Shown here one piece after another: positions 16,795 through 26,900 of a DNA stretch of 64,000 nt. How positions within the stretch are numbered: position 1 is the stretch's first letter; every line of letters starts with the position of its first letter. Source of the stretch: Martinezella dioscoreae (GTDB lineage Bacteria; Pseudomonadota; Alphaproteobacteria; Rhizobiales; Rhizobiaceae); assembly GCF_009176305.1 (NCBI RefSeq), contig NZ_BLAJ01000013.1:26825-90824 (forward strand), in the 5' to 3' direction. The notes beneath the pieces were generated by a model. It was not told the DNA's origin. It saw only the letters and a program-made list of their open reading frames with translations, and searched no databases. The position numbers were made by a program, and so were the translations under genes.

Positions 16795-17694
16795 ATGTCA
16801 TTCCGTAACCGAACACATGATCCCAGCGTCCAGGCAGCGATCCTGCTTGCGCCGGCCATGCTGATCTACGCGATTTTCGCGCTTTACCCGATGCTGAACG
16901 TGGTGGTGCTGAGCTTCCAGAAATGGAACGGCCTCGATCCGCAACGCCCCTTCGTCGGCCTGGCGAACTATCAATATATCTTCACGCAGGACCCCGTCTT
17001 CTGGGTTGCCTTCCGCAACACGGTGATCTGGACGATCATGTGCGTGATTTTTCCGCCCATGGTCGGGCTGCTGCTCGCGCTGAGCCTCAACCAGAAGCTC
17101 TTTGCCCGCAATACCTTCCGCGCCATCTTCTATCTGCCTGTCATTATCGCCCCGATCGCGGTCGCGACCATCTGGAAATGGATGTACGATCCCTTCTTCG
17201 GTCTCTTCACCGAAATCCTGACTTCCATGGGCCTGCAGGACTGGATCCAGGACTGGCTCGGCGACAAGGATATCGCGCTCTATTCCGTCTTCATTGCCTA
17301 TCTCTGGCAATCCGTCGGCTTTTCCATGGTCCTGTTTCTCGCTGGCCTGCAGAACGTCTCGCAGACGCTAGTCGAAGCCGCCCGCATCGACGGCGCCGGG
17401 CGTTGGAACATCTTCCGCTACGTCACCCTGCCTGCATTGCGCACGACGCTGACGATTGTGCTTGTACTCTCGGTCATTTCGTCGCTGAAGGCCTTCGACA
17501 TCGTCTATGGCCTGACGGGCGGCGGGCCGGCGCAATCGACGCAGATGCTGGCGCTCTGGGCCTTCACACAAGCCATGCAGATCTTCGATTTCGGCCGCGG
17601 TGCCGCGATCTCGGTCGTCCTGCTGCTCATCACCATCATCGTCGTCATTCCCTACCTGCGCTGGACGCAAAAGCATGAGGAGGCCGAACAATGA
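16795..17694 (+). CDS. Sugar ABC importer permease (MalF/UgpA-like)
   Basis: This is a 299-residue MetI-like permease with six predicted membrane helices. The cytoplasmic EAA loop reads EAARIDGAGRWNIFRYVTLPAL, the form typical of CUT1 sugar importers. GGGPAQSTQMLALW lies in the last periplasmic loop. The ATG at 16795 is chosen because GGGAG lies 9 bases upstream and the N-terminus then begins just before the first helix. It pairs with the next permease, whose start overlaps by 4 bases. Confidence 0.92.
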   Translation: MSFRNRTHDPSVQAAILLAPAMLIYAIFALYPMLNVVVLSFQKWNGLDPQRPFVGLANYQYIFTQDPVFWVAFRNTVIWTIMCVIFPPMVGLLLALSLNQKLFARNTFRAIFYLPVIIAPIAVATIWKWMYDPFFGLFTEILTSMGLQDWIQDWLGDKDIALYSVFIAYLWQSVGFSMVLFLAGLQNVSQTLVEAARIDGAGRWNIFRYVTLPALRTTLTIVLVLSVISSLKAFDIVYGLTGGGPAQSTQMLALWAFTQAMQIFDFGRGAAISVVLLLITIIVVIPYLRWTQKHEEAEQ

Positions 17695-18578
17695 CGGCAG
17701 CATCGGCCACATCCATGTCGGACGACTTCGAAACGATTGCACCGGCAAAGCGCAAGCGCGATCCTGTCCTGATCGGCCTGTGGATCGCACTGCTGGTCGT
17801 CGCTGCGATCTGGCTCGCGCCTTTCGTCTTCATCGTCTTCACCTCGCTGAAAACGCAGGCTGATGTGACGTCGACCGGCGCCTTCATGCCACCGCTTGAG
17901 CCCGCCTTCGAGAATTATTCGAGCGCCTGGGGCCGCGGCAATTTCGCCAGCGCCTTCCTGAACAGCACCATCATTACCGTGATTAAGGTCCCGCTCGGTC
18001 TCATCCTCTCGGCGATGGCGGCCTATGCGCTTGCCAAGATACGCCTGCGGTTCAGCAAGATCCTGCTGCTCCTTGTCGTCTTCGGCACGATGATCCCGTT
18101 TCAGGTCATGCTGGCGCCACTGTTCACGCTGGTCAATTCGCTGGGCTTAATCGATACCTATCCCGGCGTGATCCTGCCCTACATCGCCTTCGGCGTGCCC
18201 TATCAGGTCTTCATTCTGCACGGCTTCTTCAAAGGCATTCCAAAGGAATTGTCGGAAGCGGCCCTGATCGACGGTGCAAGCCATTTCACCATCTTTCGCC
18301 GGATATTCCTGCCCGTCTGCCTGCCGGTGCTCGCGGCGCTGCTGATCCTGGATTTCGTTTCGACGTGGAATGAGTTCGCCATGGCGCTCGTGCTGCTGCA
18401 GGATCAGCATATGTGGACGCTGCCGCTTGGGCTCATGTCCTTCCAGGGCCAGTTTTCCAATGATTACGGGCAGTTGAACGCGGCGATCGTCATGACCGTG
18501 CTGCCGGCCACCATCGTTTATCTGATCTTCCAGCGCTACTTCGTCTCCGGCCTCACCTCCGGTGCGGTCAAGGGCTGA
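17691..18578 (+). CDS. Sugar ABC importer permease (MalG/UgpE-like)
   Basis: This is a 295-residue MetI-like permease, the second CUT1 subunit. It has six hydrophobic segments and the EAA loop EAALIDGASHFTIFRRIFLPVC. The C-terminus ends YFVSGLTSGAVKG, the standard tail of MalG-type proteins. It overlaps the first permease (ATGA). The next gene, a glycosidase, begins 38 bases downstream with its own Shine-Dalgarno (GAGGAG), so importer and hydrolase are on one transcript. Confidence 0.93.
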   Translation: MTAASATSMSDDFETIAPAKRKRDPVLIGLWIALLVVAAIWLAPFVFIVFTSLKTQADVTSTGAFMPPLEPAFENYSSAWGRGNFASAFLNSTIITVIKVPLGLILSAMAAYALAKIRLRFSKILLLLVVFGTMIPFQVMLAPLFTLVNSLGLIDTYPGVILPYIAFGVPYQVFILHGFFKGIPKELSEAALIDGASHFTIFRRIFLPVCLPVLAALLILDFVSTWNEFAMALVLLQDQHMWTLPLGLMSFQGQFSNDYGQLNAAIVMTVLPATIVYLIFQRYFVSGLTSGAVKG

Positions 18579-18616
18579 GCGGTCGGACCATTCATCCATC
18601 TTCCGAGGAGAATATC

Positions 18617-20131
18617 ATGTCCAACGCGTCCGTCGAAAAATGGGGAGTGTTCGAAGCGGCCTTCAACGGCCCTTCCGGTGGCAATCCCTATCTCGATGTG
18701 GCATTCGATGCCGTTTTCAGCCAGCACAGCCGCGAGGTCCGCGTGCCCGGCTTCTACGACGGCAACGGCGTCTATCGCGTTCGCTTCATGCCGGATAATG
18801 AGGGTGAATGGTCGTTCCGCACGCGCTCGAAGACATCGGAACTGGACAGCAAGACCGGCTCTTTCGTTGCCACCAAGCCGTCGGAAGGCAACCACGGCCC
18901 CGTGCACGTCCGCAACAAGTTCCATTTCGCCTATGCCGATGGCAAGCCTTTCCTCTCCTTCGGCACGACCTGCTATGCCTGGACGCACCAGCCGCTTGAG
19001 ATGCAGGCCCAGACGCTCGAAACGCTGAAGAAATCACGCTTCAACAAGATCCGCATGGGCGTCTTCCCCAAGGACTACCCCTACAACGTCAACGAGCCGC
19101 TTTATGCCTGCTTTGAAAAGGGCGCGGACGGCAAGGAGGACTTCGATCGGCCGAACCCCGTTCTTTTTCGCCATTTCGAGAGCCAGGTCGCGGCCCTCTG
19201 CGATCTCGGCATCGAGGCCGATATCATCATGTTCCACCCCTACGATCGCTGGGGTTATGCCGATATGTCGGCTAAGCAGGATTTCCGCTACGTCGCTTAT
19301 CTCGCGGCGCGCCTTTCTGCCTATCGCAATGTCTGGTGGGCGCTTGCCAACGAGTACGACTTCCTTCTCGACACCAAGCCGCTGCAGCAGTGGGACCGTT
19401 ACTTCCACATTCTCGAAGAGAACGATCCCTATGGCCATCTGAAGTCGATCCACAACGGCGAGCCGACAATGAACTTCGATCATCGCAAGCCGTGGGTCAC
19501 CCATACCTGCATCCAGAACTGGGATGTGAAGCGCACGCAGGAATGGCGCGATGCCTACGGCAAGCCTGTGGTCAACGACGAGCCGGAATATGAAGGCAAC
19601 ATCATCCAGTCCTGGGGCAACCTGACAGCACAGGAGCTGGTGCATCGCTTCTGGATCACGGTGACGCGGGGTGGCTATGCCGGCCACGGCGAAACCTATT
19701 CGCATCCGGAGGATCTCATCTGGTGGGCGAAGGGCGGCGAACTGCGCGGCGAGGCCTGGAAGCGCATCGGCTTCCTGCGCGATCTCCTGGAGCAGGATGT
19801 CGTCAACGGCTTCGAACCCATGTCCTCCTATGGCGAATGGCCGTGGACGCGCGTTTCCGGCGCGCGCGACGGTGATGTCAGCTACATCTATCTCGGCGAG
19901 CACCAGCCAGTCATCTGGTCCACCGGTCTGCCCAAGGATGGAACCGACTATGATGTCGACATCATCGACACATGGGAGATGACGATTACGCCTGCCAAGA
20001 AGGTGGAAGCGCCGGTCCCGCATCCGACGCGCCATGGCGCCATCGTGCGCGGCGGCAAGGCGGATGCGGCCTTCGGCGTGGAACTGCCGGGCAAGCCATA
20101 CCAGGCGCTCCGCATCCGCAAGAAGCATTGA
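18617..20131 (+). CDS. Cytoplasmic DUF5060/DUF4038 glycosidase, GH140 (apiosidase)-like
   Basis: This is a 504-residue predicted glycoside hydrolase. Residues about 1-95 form the DUF5060 beta-sandwich (VFEAAFNGPSGGNPYLDV, VRVPGFYDGNG). Residues about 100-400 form a DUF4038-type TIM barrel starting GKPFLSFGTTCYAW. The tail after about 420 is another beta domain (DUF5605-like). In the barrel, WALANEYDF puts a Glu (E246) after strand 4 and VVNDEPEYEGN another (E322) near strand 7, the acid/base and nucleophile pattern of clan GH-A. GH140 apiosidases share DUF4038. There is no signal peptide, so it must act on imported substrate. Location between importer genes, next to the apiose pathway and behind a shared operator, suggests release of apiose from an apioside; direct homology strength cannot be measured here. 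Confidence 0.8.
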   Translation: MSNASVEKWGVFEAAFNGPSGGNPYLDVAFDAVFSQHSREVRVPGFYDGNGVYRVRFMPDNEGEWSFRTRSKTSELDSKTGSFVATKPSEGNHGPVHVRNKFHFAYADGKPFLSFGTTCYAWTHQPLEMQAQTLETLKKSRFNKIRMGVFPKDYPYNVNEPLYACFEKGADGKEDFDRPNPVLFRHFESQVAALCDLGIEADIIMFHPYDRWGYADMSAKQDFRYVAYLAARLSAYRNVWWALANEYDFLLDTKPLQQWDRYFHILEENDPYGHLKSIHNGEPTMNFDHRKPWVTHTCIQNWDVKRTQEWRDAYGKPVVNDEPEYEGNIIQSWGNLTAQELVHRFWITVTRGGYAGHGETYSHPEDLIWWAKGGELRGEAWKRIGFLRDLLEQDVVNGFEPMSSYGEWPWTRVSGARDGDVSYIYLGEHQPVIWSTGLPKDGTDYDVDIIDTWEMTITPAKKVEAPVPHPTRHGAIVRGGKADAAFGVELPGKPYQALRIRKKH

Positions 20132-20154
20132 TCGATCTTCAGGGAAAGAATCTC

Positions 20155-21219
<1,065 letters not shown>

Positions 21220-21242
21220 GAGACAGCAACCGCTGACTTAAA

Positions 21243-21605
21243 TCACTCAGCCGCGCGCCTTTGCGTACCGTTCATAACGGAAAAAATGCGCTTGACGAAG
21301 GCGTTGCCGTCGAACTGCCGCGCAGCCCCCTCGGTCACATGATCAGGGCGCTCGAATATGAAAGTCTCGATATTGACGACCGGCAAGTTCAGCCGCCTCC
21401 GCACGTCTCCGATCATCGCGGTATGCGTCACCACAAGGTGACAACCGGTTGGATCGAACCACTCCTGAAGGCCGGCCGTCGGTATGGCTGCGACCGTCAA
21501 TCCCTGTTGTGATAGAAGCGAACTGATGCGCGAGGCAATTTGTTGATTATCCAGACAGATCAGGACATCGGTCCGCGAAGGGGACGGCGCATGGGTAGCC
21601 AGCAT
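21243..21605 (-). CDS. Hypothetical protein with a receiver-like fold pattern
   Basis: This predicted 120-residue soluble protein is not one I recognise by name. The alternation of strands and helices (DVLICLDNQQIASRISSLLSQQGLTVAAI, then HLVVTHTAMIG, then LPVVNIETFIF) resembles a response-regulator receiver, but the phosphoacceptor Asp and the acidic pair are absent, so phosphorylation is unlikely. GAGAGG precedes the chosen ATG by 5 bases; an in-frame GTG 18 bases upstream is less good. It is convergent with the sugar ATPase gene, 23 bases away, with no obvious terminator between them. Codon usage is typical of the window. Confidence 0.6.
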   Translation of the reverse strand: MLATHAPSPSRTDVLICLDNQQIASRISSLLSQQGLTVAAIPTAGLQEWFDPTGCHLVVTHTAMIGDVRRRLNLPVVNIETFIFERPDHVTEGAARQFDGNAFVKRIFSVMNGTQRRAAE

Positions 21606-21784
21606 CAAACACCTCTCGTTCACTCACATGCCCGAATATAACGATTCGGCCGGTAACAGGGTGTTATAACTTGTTACATTTTGTTTCAAAATTAAGGCGG
21701 CCCCGACAGTCTCATCGCGGCGCCAGAACTTCATTTATCACCCAAGGTATTTATTACATCGCATTGATATAAATAATATTCTTG

Positions 21785-21818
21785 GTAAAAATTCGAGCGC
21801 AGCCTGACCGTCCGCTCG
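21785..21818 (-). terminator. Rho-independent terminator after the flavin oxidoreductase gene
   Basis: On the minus strand CGAGCG (21818-21813) pairs with CGCTCG (21799-21794) and is followed directly by AATTTTTA. It starts a few bases after the stop codon at 21821, so it ends the transporter/oxidoreductase transcript. Confidence 0.65.
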
Positions 21819-21820
21819 GC

Positions 21821-23863
21821 TCACAGAAGCGAGCAATAGCGCAGCGCATCGTAAATTGCCGCGTGGATATTACGGCTCGCGATCGCGTCACCGATGCGGA
21901 TCAAATCGAAGGTAGCGGCTTCGTTCTTGACGGGCAGCGGCGAGCGGCGGGCGATCAATGCCGGATAATCGACCGCGCCCAAGTTACGCGATAAGGGCTT
22001 CAGCTCCAGGTAAAGTTCATCATTCGCGACGGTACCGTGCTCGACGACCACCTGGGATACTCTGCGTTCCCATTGCGTCTCTTCCGAGAAATCCGATCCG
22101 AGGACAGCGACGAGCGCATTGCCATCGCGCCGCACCGATTTCAGCCTCGTATTGATTGTGACTCTTACATTTTTCTCGGCGAAGGTCTTGGCATAGGGCA
22201 CATGGTTCATGCCGCCCATCTCGGGCGCGAAGAAGCGCTCCGGCGAGACCAGTTCCAGCTCGGCGCCGCCATTGGCGATGACTTCGGCCGCCGACATGCC
22301 CGGATGTCCGCCATTGTCGTCATAGAGCAGGACCTGACCCTCGGCCTTCACCGCGCCGGCCAAAATGTCCCAGGAGGAGGTCACAAGGCTGTCGCCGCTC
22401 TCCAGCTCTGGAGATTGCGCGATACCGCCCGTCGCCACGACGACGAGATCGGGCTCGAACGCCAGGACTTCATCAGCTCCCGCATAGACGTCGTAGTGGA
22501 TCGTGACGCCCAACCGCTCCAGCTCCGCCAGCCGCCAATCGATGATGCCGATCATCTCCTTGCGGCGCGGGTTGCGCGTGAGCAGATTCACCTGTCCGCC
22601 AGCCTTGCTGCTCGCCTCCAGCACGTCGACCTTATGGCCGCGCTCAGCCAGCACACGCGCCGCTTCCAGGCCCGCAGGCCCGGCGCCGATGACGACAGCC
22701 TTGCGCAACGCCGCCGCGCGCTCGATCCGATGCGGCATCTCGGCCTCGCGGCCGGTTGCCGCATTATGAATACAGAGCGCCTCGCCACCCTCATAGATGC
22801 GGTCGAGACAGTAGGTTGCGCCGACGCAGGGGCGTATATTGGCCTCCTGGCCCGTCATGATCTTGCTGACGATATGCGGATCGGCGATATGCGCGCGCGT
22901 CATGCCGACCATATCGAGCTTGCCTTCCGCAATCGCGTGACGCGCGGTGGCGACATCGCCGATGCGGGCGGCATGGAAGACAGGGAATTTCGTCGCTGCC
23001 CTCACCTCGCCGGCAAAATCGAGATGCGGTGCCGATGCCATGCCCTGGATGGGAATGACATTGTTGAGAGCCGCGTCGCTATCGATATGGCCGCGAATGA
23101 TATTGAGGAAATCGATATTGCCGGAGGCCACCAGCCGCCTGGCAATCTCGACGCCTTCCTCCCGCGAGAGCCCCTTTTCCCAGTCCTCGTCAGCCACCAT
23201 GCGCATGCCGACGATGAAATCCGGGCCGACAGCCTTGCGGATGGCCTGCGTCACCATCACCGAGAAACGCATGCGGTTTTCAAGCGAGCCGCCGAATTCG
23301 TCCTCACGCCGGTTCGTTGCAGGTGACCAGAAGCCGTCGGTCAGATGGCCATAGGCTTCGATCTCGATACCGTCCAGGCCGGCGGCTTGCATGCGTTGCG
23401 CCGCCGCGGCAAAGTCCCCAATGATCCGCTCGATATCCCAATCCTCAGCCGTCTTCGGAAAGGCGCGATGCGCCGGCTCGCGGATCGGCGATGGCGCCAG
23501 CACCGGCAGCCAGTCGCCCTTGTTCCAGCCGGTGCGGCGGCCGAGGTGGGTCAGCTGGATCATGACAGCAGCCCCGAACTCGTGACAGTCGTCGGCAAGC
23601 TTCTTCAGCCAGGGCACGATTTCATCGCGATAGGCATGGAGATTGCCGAAGGCCGGCGGCGAATCGGCCGATACAATCGCCGAGCCCGCCGTCATCGTCA
23701 GCGCGATGCCGCCCTTTGCCTTCTCGCGATGATAGAGCCTGTAACGATCCGTCGGCATGCCGCCTTCCGAATAGGCCGGCTCATGCGCTGTCGACATGAT
23801 GCGGTTCTTCAGTGTCAGGTGCTTGAGCTGATAGGGCTGGAGCAAGGGATCGTTGGAGGTCAT
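21821..23863 (-). CDS. NADH:flavin oxidoreductase / FAD-dependent demethylase, TMADH/DgcA-like
   Basis: This is a 680-residue fusion of an old-yellow-enzyme FMN barrel (about 1-340, MIQLTHLGRR, GIEIEAYGHLTDGFWSPATNRREDEFGGS) with a C-terminal FAD/NAD domain (KAVVIGAGPAGLEAARVLAERGH near residue 390). It is the architecture of trimethylamine dehydrogenase, DgcA and related N-demethylases. The 4Fe-4S region reads CVGATYCLDRIYEGGEALC: the second of the four usual Cys is Ala. The substrate is probably an N-methylated amine or amino acid such as dimethylglycine or a methylproline (family inference). It follows an EamA transporter 66 bases upstream on the same strand, with a LysR gene divergent from that pair. 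Confidence 0.82.
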   Translation of the reverse strand: MTSNDPLLQPYQLKHLTLKNRIMSTAHEPAYSEGGMPTDRYRLYHREKAKGGIALTMTAGSAIVSADSPPAFGNLHAYRDEIVPWLKKLADDCHEFGAAVMIQLTHLGRRTGWNKGDWLPVLAPSPIREPAHRAFPKTAEDWDIERIIGDFAAAAQRMQAAGLDGIEIEAYGHLTDGFWSPATNRREDEFGGSLENRMRFSVMVTQAIRKAVGPDFIVGMRMVADEDWEKGLSREEGVEIARRLVASGNIDFLNIIRGHIDSDAALNNVIPIQGMASAPHLDFAGEVRAATKFPVFHAARIGDVATARHAIAEGKLDMVGMTRAHIADPHIVSKIMTGQEANIRPCVGATYCLDRIYEGGEALCIHNAATGREAEMPHRIERAAALRKAVVIGAGPAGLEAARVLAERGHKVDVLEASSKAGGQVNLLTRNPRRKEMIGIIDWRLAELERLGVTIHYDVYAGADEVLAFEPDLVVVATGGIAQSPELESGDSLVTSSWDILAGAVKAEGQVLLYDDNGGHPGMSAAEVIANGGAELELVSPERFFAPEMGGMNHVPYAKTFAEKNVRVTINTRLKSVRRDGNALVAVLGSDFSEETQWERRVSQVVVEHGTVANDELYLELKPLSRNLGAVDYPALIARRSPLPVKNEAATFDLIRIGDAIASRNIHAAIYDALRYCSLL

Positions 23864-23929
23864 GTCACTTTCATCGCTTTATGAAGTCGAGGCTGAAGCC
23901 GCTATCTTTGCTGAGACGAGAGGTTATGG

Positions 23930-24847
23930 CTATAGCCCATTGATAGGTGTGCGACGACGACGGCCATGCCGCAGATCGATCGCGGTATGCCAGACGATCG
24001 TCGCGAAGATGATCGCCCCGCCGACAAAAGTGGCAACCGGCGGCATCTCCGAGAAGAAGAGCCAGACCCAGAAAGGTGTCAGCACGATCTCCATCGAGCT
24101 GATAAGCGCAGCGTCGGCGGCAGGCATCTTTCTTGATCCGAACAGGAAAAGGACGAAAGCGAGCGCAAAATTCGTCGCCCCGAAAGCGGCGAGCAGAAGC
24201 CAGTTTTGAACGTCCACCGAGCTTGTCGAGGCAAACGGCACAAAGACCACGAAGGTCAAAAGCCCGCTGACGACGCTCGACGGCAGGATCGGGATACTCG
24301 GATCCATGCGCGGGATGACGATGATGAGGGCGAAGGTAACAGTCATGCCGAGCGCCAGCAGATCGCCGACACCTGTACCACCGCCGATCGACGAGGCAAC
24401 GATAACAGCAACGCCGATAAGGCAGATACCGCCGGCGACCAATGTGCGCTTCGCGACCCGCTCCTTCAGCATAGTCCAGCTGAGGAAGGCGGCAATGAAC
24501 GGTGCCGTCGCATAGATCATCGTCACGTTCGCAACTGTGGTCGTGTAGAGCGCGCCGATGAAGCAGGCTTGGCTGATGGTCTGGCAGGCCAGCATCGCCA
24601 GCCCGGCAGGATGAAAGATCGATGCCCATTGCCGCCTGGAAAACCCACCTTCGAGGAAAAAGCTGGGAATCAGCAGGAACAAGCCGCCGAACAGCGAACG
24701 CCAGGCGATCGCCGTCCATATGTCCGTAGTCAGCAGGCGCGCATAGATGCCGCTGCAGCTCCACGCAAGCATCGCTGTCGCCACAAGTATAACGCCCCTC
24801 TCATATTCGCTGGCAAAAGCGGAGCGGGCCGGGAACTGGAATGTCAT
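23930..24847 (-). CDS. EamA/DMT family transporter
   Basis: This is a predicted 305-residue inner-membrane carrier with ten hydrophobic helices in two EamA repeats (AIAWRSLFGGLFLLIPSFFL in the first, AALISSMEIVLTPFWVWLFFSE in the second). DMT carriers move metabolites, often amino acids or other small amines, usually outward but sometimes inward. The ATG at 24847 is preferred because an upstream alternative start would run into the LysR gene. It is transcribed with the flavin oxidoreductase that follows and away from the LysR regulator, so the substrate is likely related to that enzyme. Confidence 0.87.
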   Translation of the reverse strand: MTFQFPARSAFASEYERGVILVATAMLAWSCSGIYARLLTTDIWTAIAWRSLFGGLFLLIPSFFLEGGFSRRQWASIFHPAGLAMLACQTISQACFIGALYTTTVANVTMIYATAPFIAAFLSWTMLKERVAKRTLVAGGICLIGVAVIVASSIGGGTGVGDLLALGMTVTFALIIVIPRMDPSIPILPSSVVSGLLTFVVFVPFASTSSVDVQNWLLLAAFGATNFALAFVLFLFGSRKMPAADAALISSMEIVLTPFWVWLFFSEMPPVATFVGGAIIFATIVWHTAIDLRHGRRRRTPINGL

Positions 24848-24911
24848 GTATGGACTCGAGGAACGAAGGAACGCCCCCTGTGTGCGCCGATATTTGACAT
24901 CAGGCAAACGA

Positions 24912-24932
24912 ATAGTAGAGATAGTAGCTATC
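24912..24932. promoter_or_regulatory. Candidate LysR operator between transporter and regulator
   Basis: The direct repeat ATAGTAG occurs at 24912-24918 and 24921-24927; the second copy is part of a 13-bp palindrome GATAG-TAG-CTATC (24920-24932). It lies 20 bases before the LysR start in the divergent promoter region, where LysR proteins normally bind. Confidence 0.45.
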
Positions 24933-24951
24933 AGAAATATTTGTGACCCCA

Positions 24952-25827
24952 ATGCGTGAACCCATTGAGAGCGACCTTCTGCGGACCTTCCTCGTCATCA
25001 GCGAGACGTCCAATTTTTCCACAGCCGCTCAAAGGATCGGCCGCACGCAATCGGCCGTCAGCGCCCAGATCAAGCGGCTTGAGGATACGATCGGCGAAAC
25101 GCTCTTCGAAAGAAGTGCCCGGGGGGCCGTTCTCACCCGGGCAGGCACCCAATTGCTTCCCTACGCGCAGCGCGTGATCGAGCTTCTGAACGAGGCGGCG
25201 GCGAATATCCGCACCAAACCGCTCGACGGGCCGGTCCGGATCGGGATTCCGGAGGAATATAGCCAGACCATTCTTCCTGCCGCCTTGGCCGCTTTCGCAA
25301 TCAGGCATCCAGCCGTCGAAGTAACCGTCTCCTGCGATTACACGGCACATAACCTGGCCGCGCTGGAAAAGGATGAGCTGGATCTGGCCGTCGTCTTCGA
25401 CTGGAACAACCAGAGCAAAGGCGAAGTTCTCTGTGTCGACCCAACGGTCTGGGTGACGTCGCTGGTGCACCGTGTGCATGAGGCGACCCCAATGCCAATC
25501 GCTGTTTATCGGGATTCGACATGGTGTCGCGATTTCGCTCTGAAATCATTGGAGCAAATCGGGCGGCGTTATCGTATCGCCTTCATCGCCGATACGAGCT
25601 CGGGCTTGAAGAACGCCGTCTCCGCGGGGCTAGCCGTGACCACGCTATCGCGCAGCAACATTCCGAACGGTTGCCGCGAACTGACGAGTGACGACGGTTT
25701 CCCGCCTGTGGATTCATCGCGCGTCGTGCTTCGCCGCAACCCCTATCATTCGAGTGAGGCGATCCGGGAACTGGCCGAAATGGTGCGCGAGGCATTTCGC
25801 CCTATGTCGGCTCTGCTGCAGTCGTGA
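24952..25827 (+). CDS. LysR family transcriptional regulator
   Basis: This is a predicted 291-residue LysR regulator. The N-terminal helix-turn-helix is LLRTFLVISETSNFSTAAQRIGRTQSAVSAQIKRLEDTIG (about residues 8-48). The effector-binding domain starts near residue 90 with VRIGIPEEYSQTILP. The start is ATG at 24952; a GTG nine bases upstream is also possible. It is divergent from the EamA transporter and flavin oxidoreductase genes and probably controls them in response to their substrate. Its last 26 bases overlap the 3' end of the convergent AraC-family gene. Confidence 0.9.
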   Translation: MREPIESDLLRTFLVISETSNFSTAAQRIGRTQSAVSAQIKRLEDTIGETLFERSARGAVLTRAGTQLLPYAQRVIELLNEAAANIRTKPLDGPVRIGIPEEYSQTILPAALAAFAIRHPAVEVTVSCDYTAHNLAALEKDELDLAVVFDWNNQSKGEVLCVDPTVWVTSLVHRVHEATPMPIAVYRDSTWCRDFALKSLEQIGRRYRIAFIADTSSGLKNAVSAGLAVTTLSRSNIPNGCRELTSDDGFPPVDSSRVVLRRNPYHSSEAIRELAEMVREAFRPMSALLQS

Positions 25828-26797
25828 CGCGCCGGCGCAGCCTTCGGCGCGTGCCGGATGGGCTTTCGGAAAAGCTGGCACGATAGCTACGCGAAAAGGC
25901 CGATGCCGAATTGAAACCTGTCATGGCTGCAATCTCGGCGAAGGAGGCTTTCGTCTCGATGACCTTGCGCCGCGCTGCATTGAGCCTCAACGCCAGATAA
26001 TGCACATGCGGCGGCGCGCCGATGCTCTCCTGAAAAAGCGCCTGAAGATGGCGTGCACTGACACCAACACGGCGGGCGAGACGCGTGAGCACCAGCGGTT
26101 GCTCGATATGGTCCTCCATCAGGCGGATTGCCTGCGCCACGCGCGGATCGCGCATGCGCAGGCCGGCCGTCGATGGCGAAAGTTCTGCTACACTCTGCGT
26201 GCTCGCCGGCTCATAAATGAACAGGCGGCTGACCTCGAGCGCCAACGAATAGCCTTGCCGTCGCCGGATAATCTCCAGCATGAGATCGACAGTCGGCAGG
26301 GAGCCTGCCGTGGTGATCCGCTTGCCGTCGATGACGAAGCGGTCCTTGACCGCGCGCACCTGCGGATAGGCGAGCGCGAAATCGTCGTAATCCTCCCAGT
26401 GGACGGCAGCGGAGACATTATCGAGCAGGCTCGCCTCGGCAAGCAGCCACGTCCCGGACTCGATGCCGGCAACCATCGAGCGATGGCGTGCGGTCTGCGA
26501 CAATTGCATTTTCAGCGCCTGCGTGGCGTTGCGCCGCCAATTGTAACTGGCGAGCACAAAAAGTGGCGTCGCATCCGATGTCGGCCGAAAGCTTGCGCAA
26601 GCTGGCACCGGGATAAGGCTCGTCGTCTCAGCGGGAGAGCCATCCGGCGTGAAAAGCCGCCAGCGATAAAGCTCGGCTCCGGAAATGCGATTGGCCCCGC
26701 GCAGAGGTTCGATCACCGACGCGATCAAAATCAGGTTCGTCTCCGGAAGGATCAGGAGGTCAATGTCGAGTGTCTCATTGGCCGCTGTCAGCATCCC
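25802..26797 (-). CDS. GlxA/CdhR-like AraC family regulator of carnitine catabolism
   Basis: This 331-residue regulator has an N-terminal DJ-1/PfpI-like glutamine-amidotransferase-type domain (about 1-190, VAGIESGTWLLAEASLL corresponding to the nucleophile elbow, with Ser instead of Cys) and a C-terminal AraC DNA-binding domain (RLARRVGVSARHLQALFQ and the second helix-turn-helix FNSASAFSRSYRASF). The architecture is that of CdhR, GbdR and related activators of quaternary-amine catabolism. It is divergent from the carnitine operon with 103 bases between the starts, so it is the probable carnitine- or butyrobetaine-responsive activator. The ATG at 26797 has GAGG nine bases upstream; longer frames run back into the operon. 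Confidence 0.86.
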   Translation of the reverse strand, partial: GMLTAANETLDIDLLILPETNLILIASVIEPLRGANRISGAELYRWRLFTPDGSPAETTSLIPVPACASFRPTSDATPLFVLASYNWRRNATQALKMQLSQTARHRSMVAGIESGTWLLAEASLLDNVSAAVHWEDYDDFALAYPQVRAVKDRFVIDGKRITTAGSLPTVDLMLEIIRRRQGYSLALEVSRLFIYEPASTQSVAELSPSTAGLRMRDPRVAQAIRLMEDHIEQPLVLTRLARRVGVSARHLQALFQESIGAPPHVHYLALRLNAARRKVIETKASFAEIAAMTGFNSASAFSRSYRASFSESPSGTRRRLRRRVTTAAEPT

Positions 26798-26829
26798 GCA
26801 TTCCTCTACGTGTTCCGAAACTGTATCGA

Positions 26830-26852
26830 ATGCTTCCGATAATGCAAAGCAT
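26830..26852. promoter_or_regulatory. Inverted repeat in the carnitine divergent promoter
   Basis: ATGCTT (26830-26835) and AAGCAT (26847-26852) form an inverted repeat with an 11-base spacer, between the divergent CdhR-like gene and the BKACE gene. The spacing suits an AraC-family or dimeric activator, but the arms are short. Confidence 0.35.
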
Positions 26853-26900
26853 GAATGCGTCTCATGGCTCGTAATGTCCTCAATACGAGGGAGAACAAAA

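Noticed and set aside
22037..23326. Long plus-strand frame opposite the flavin oxidoreductase
   Set aside because: The minus-strand product is a complete recognised enzyme; the plus-strand product is not protein-like.
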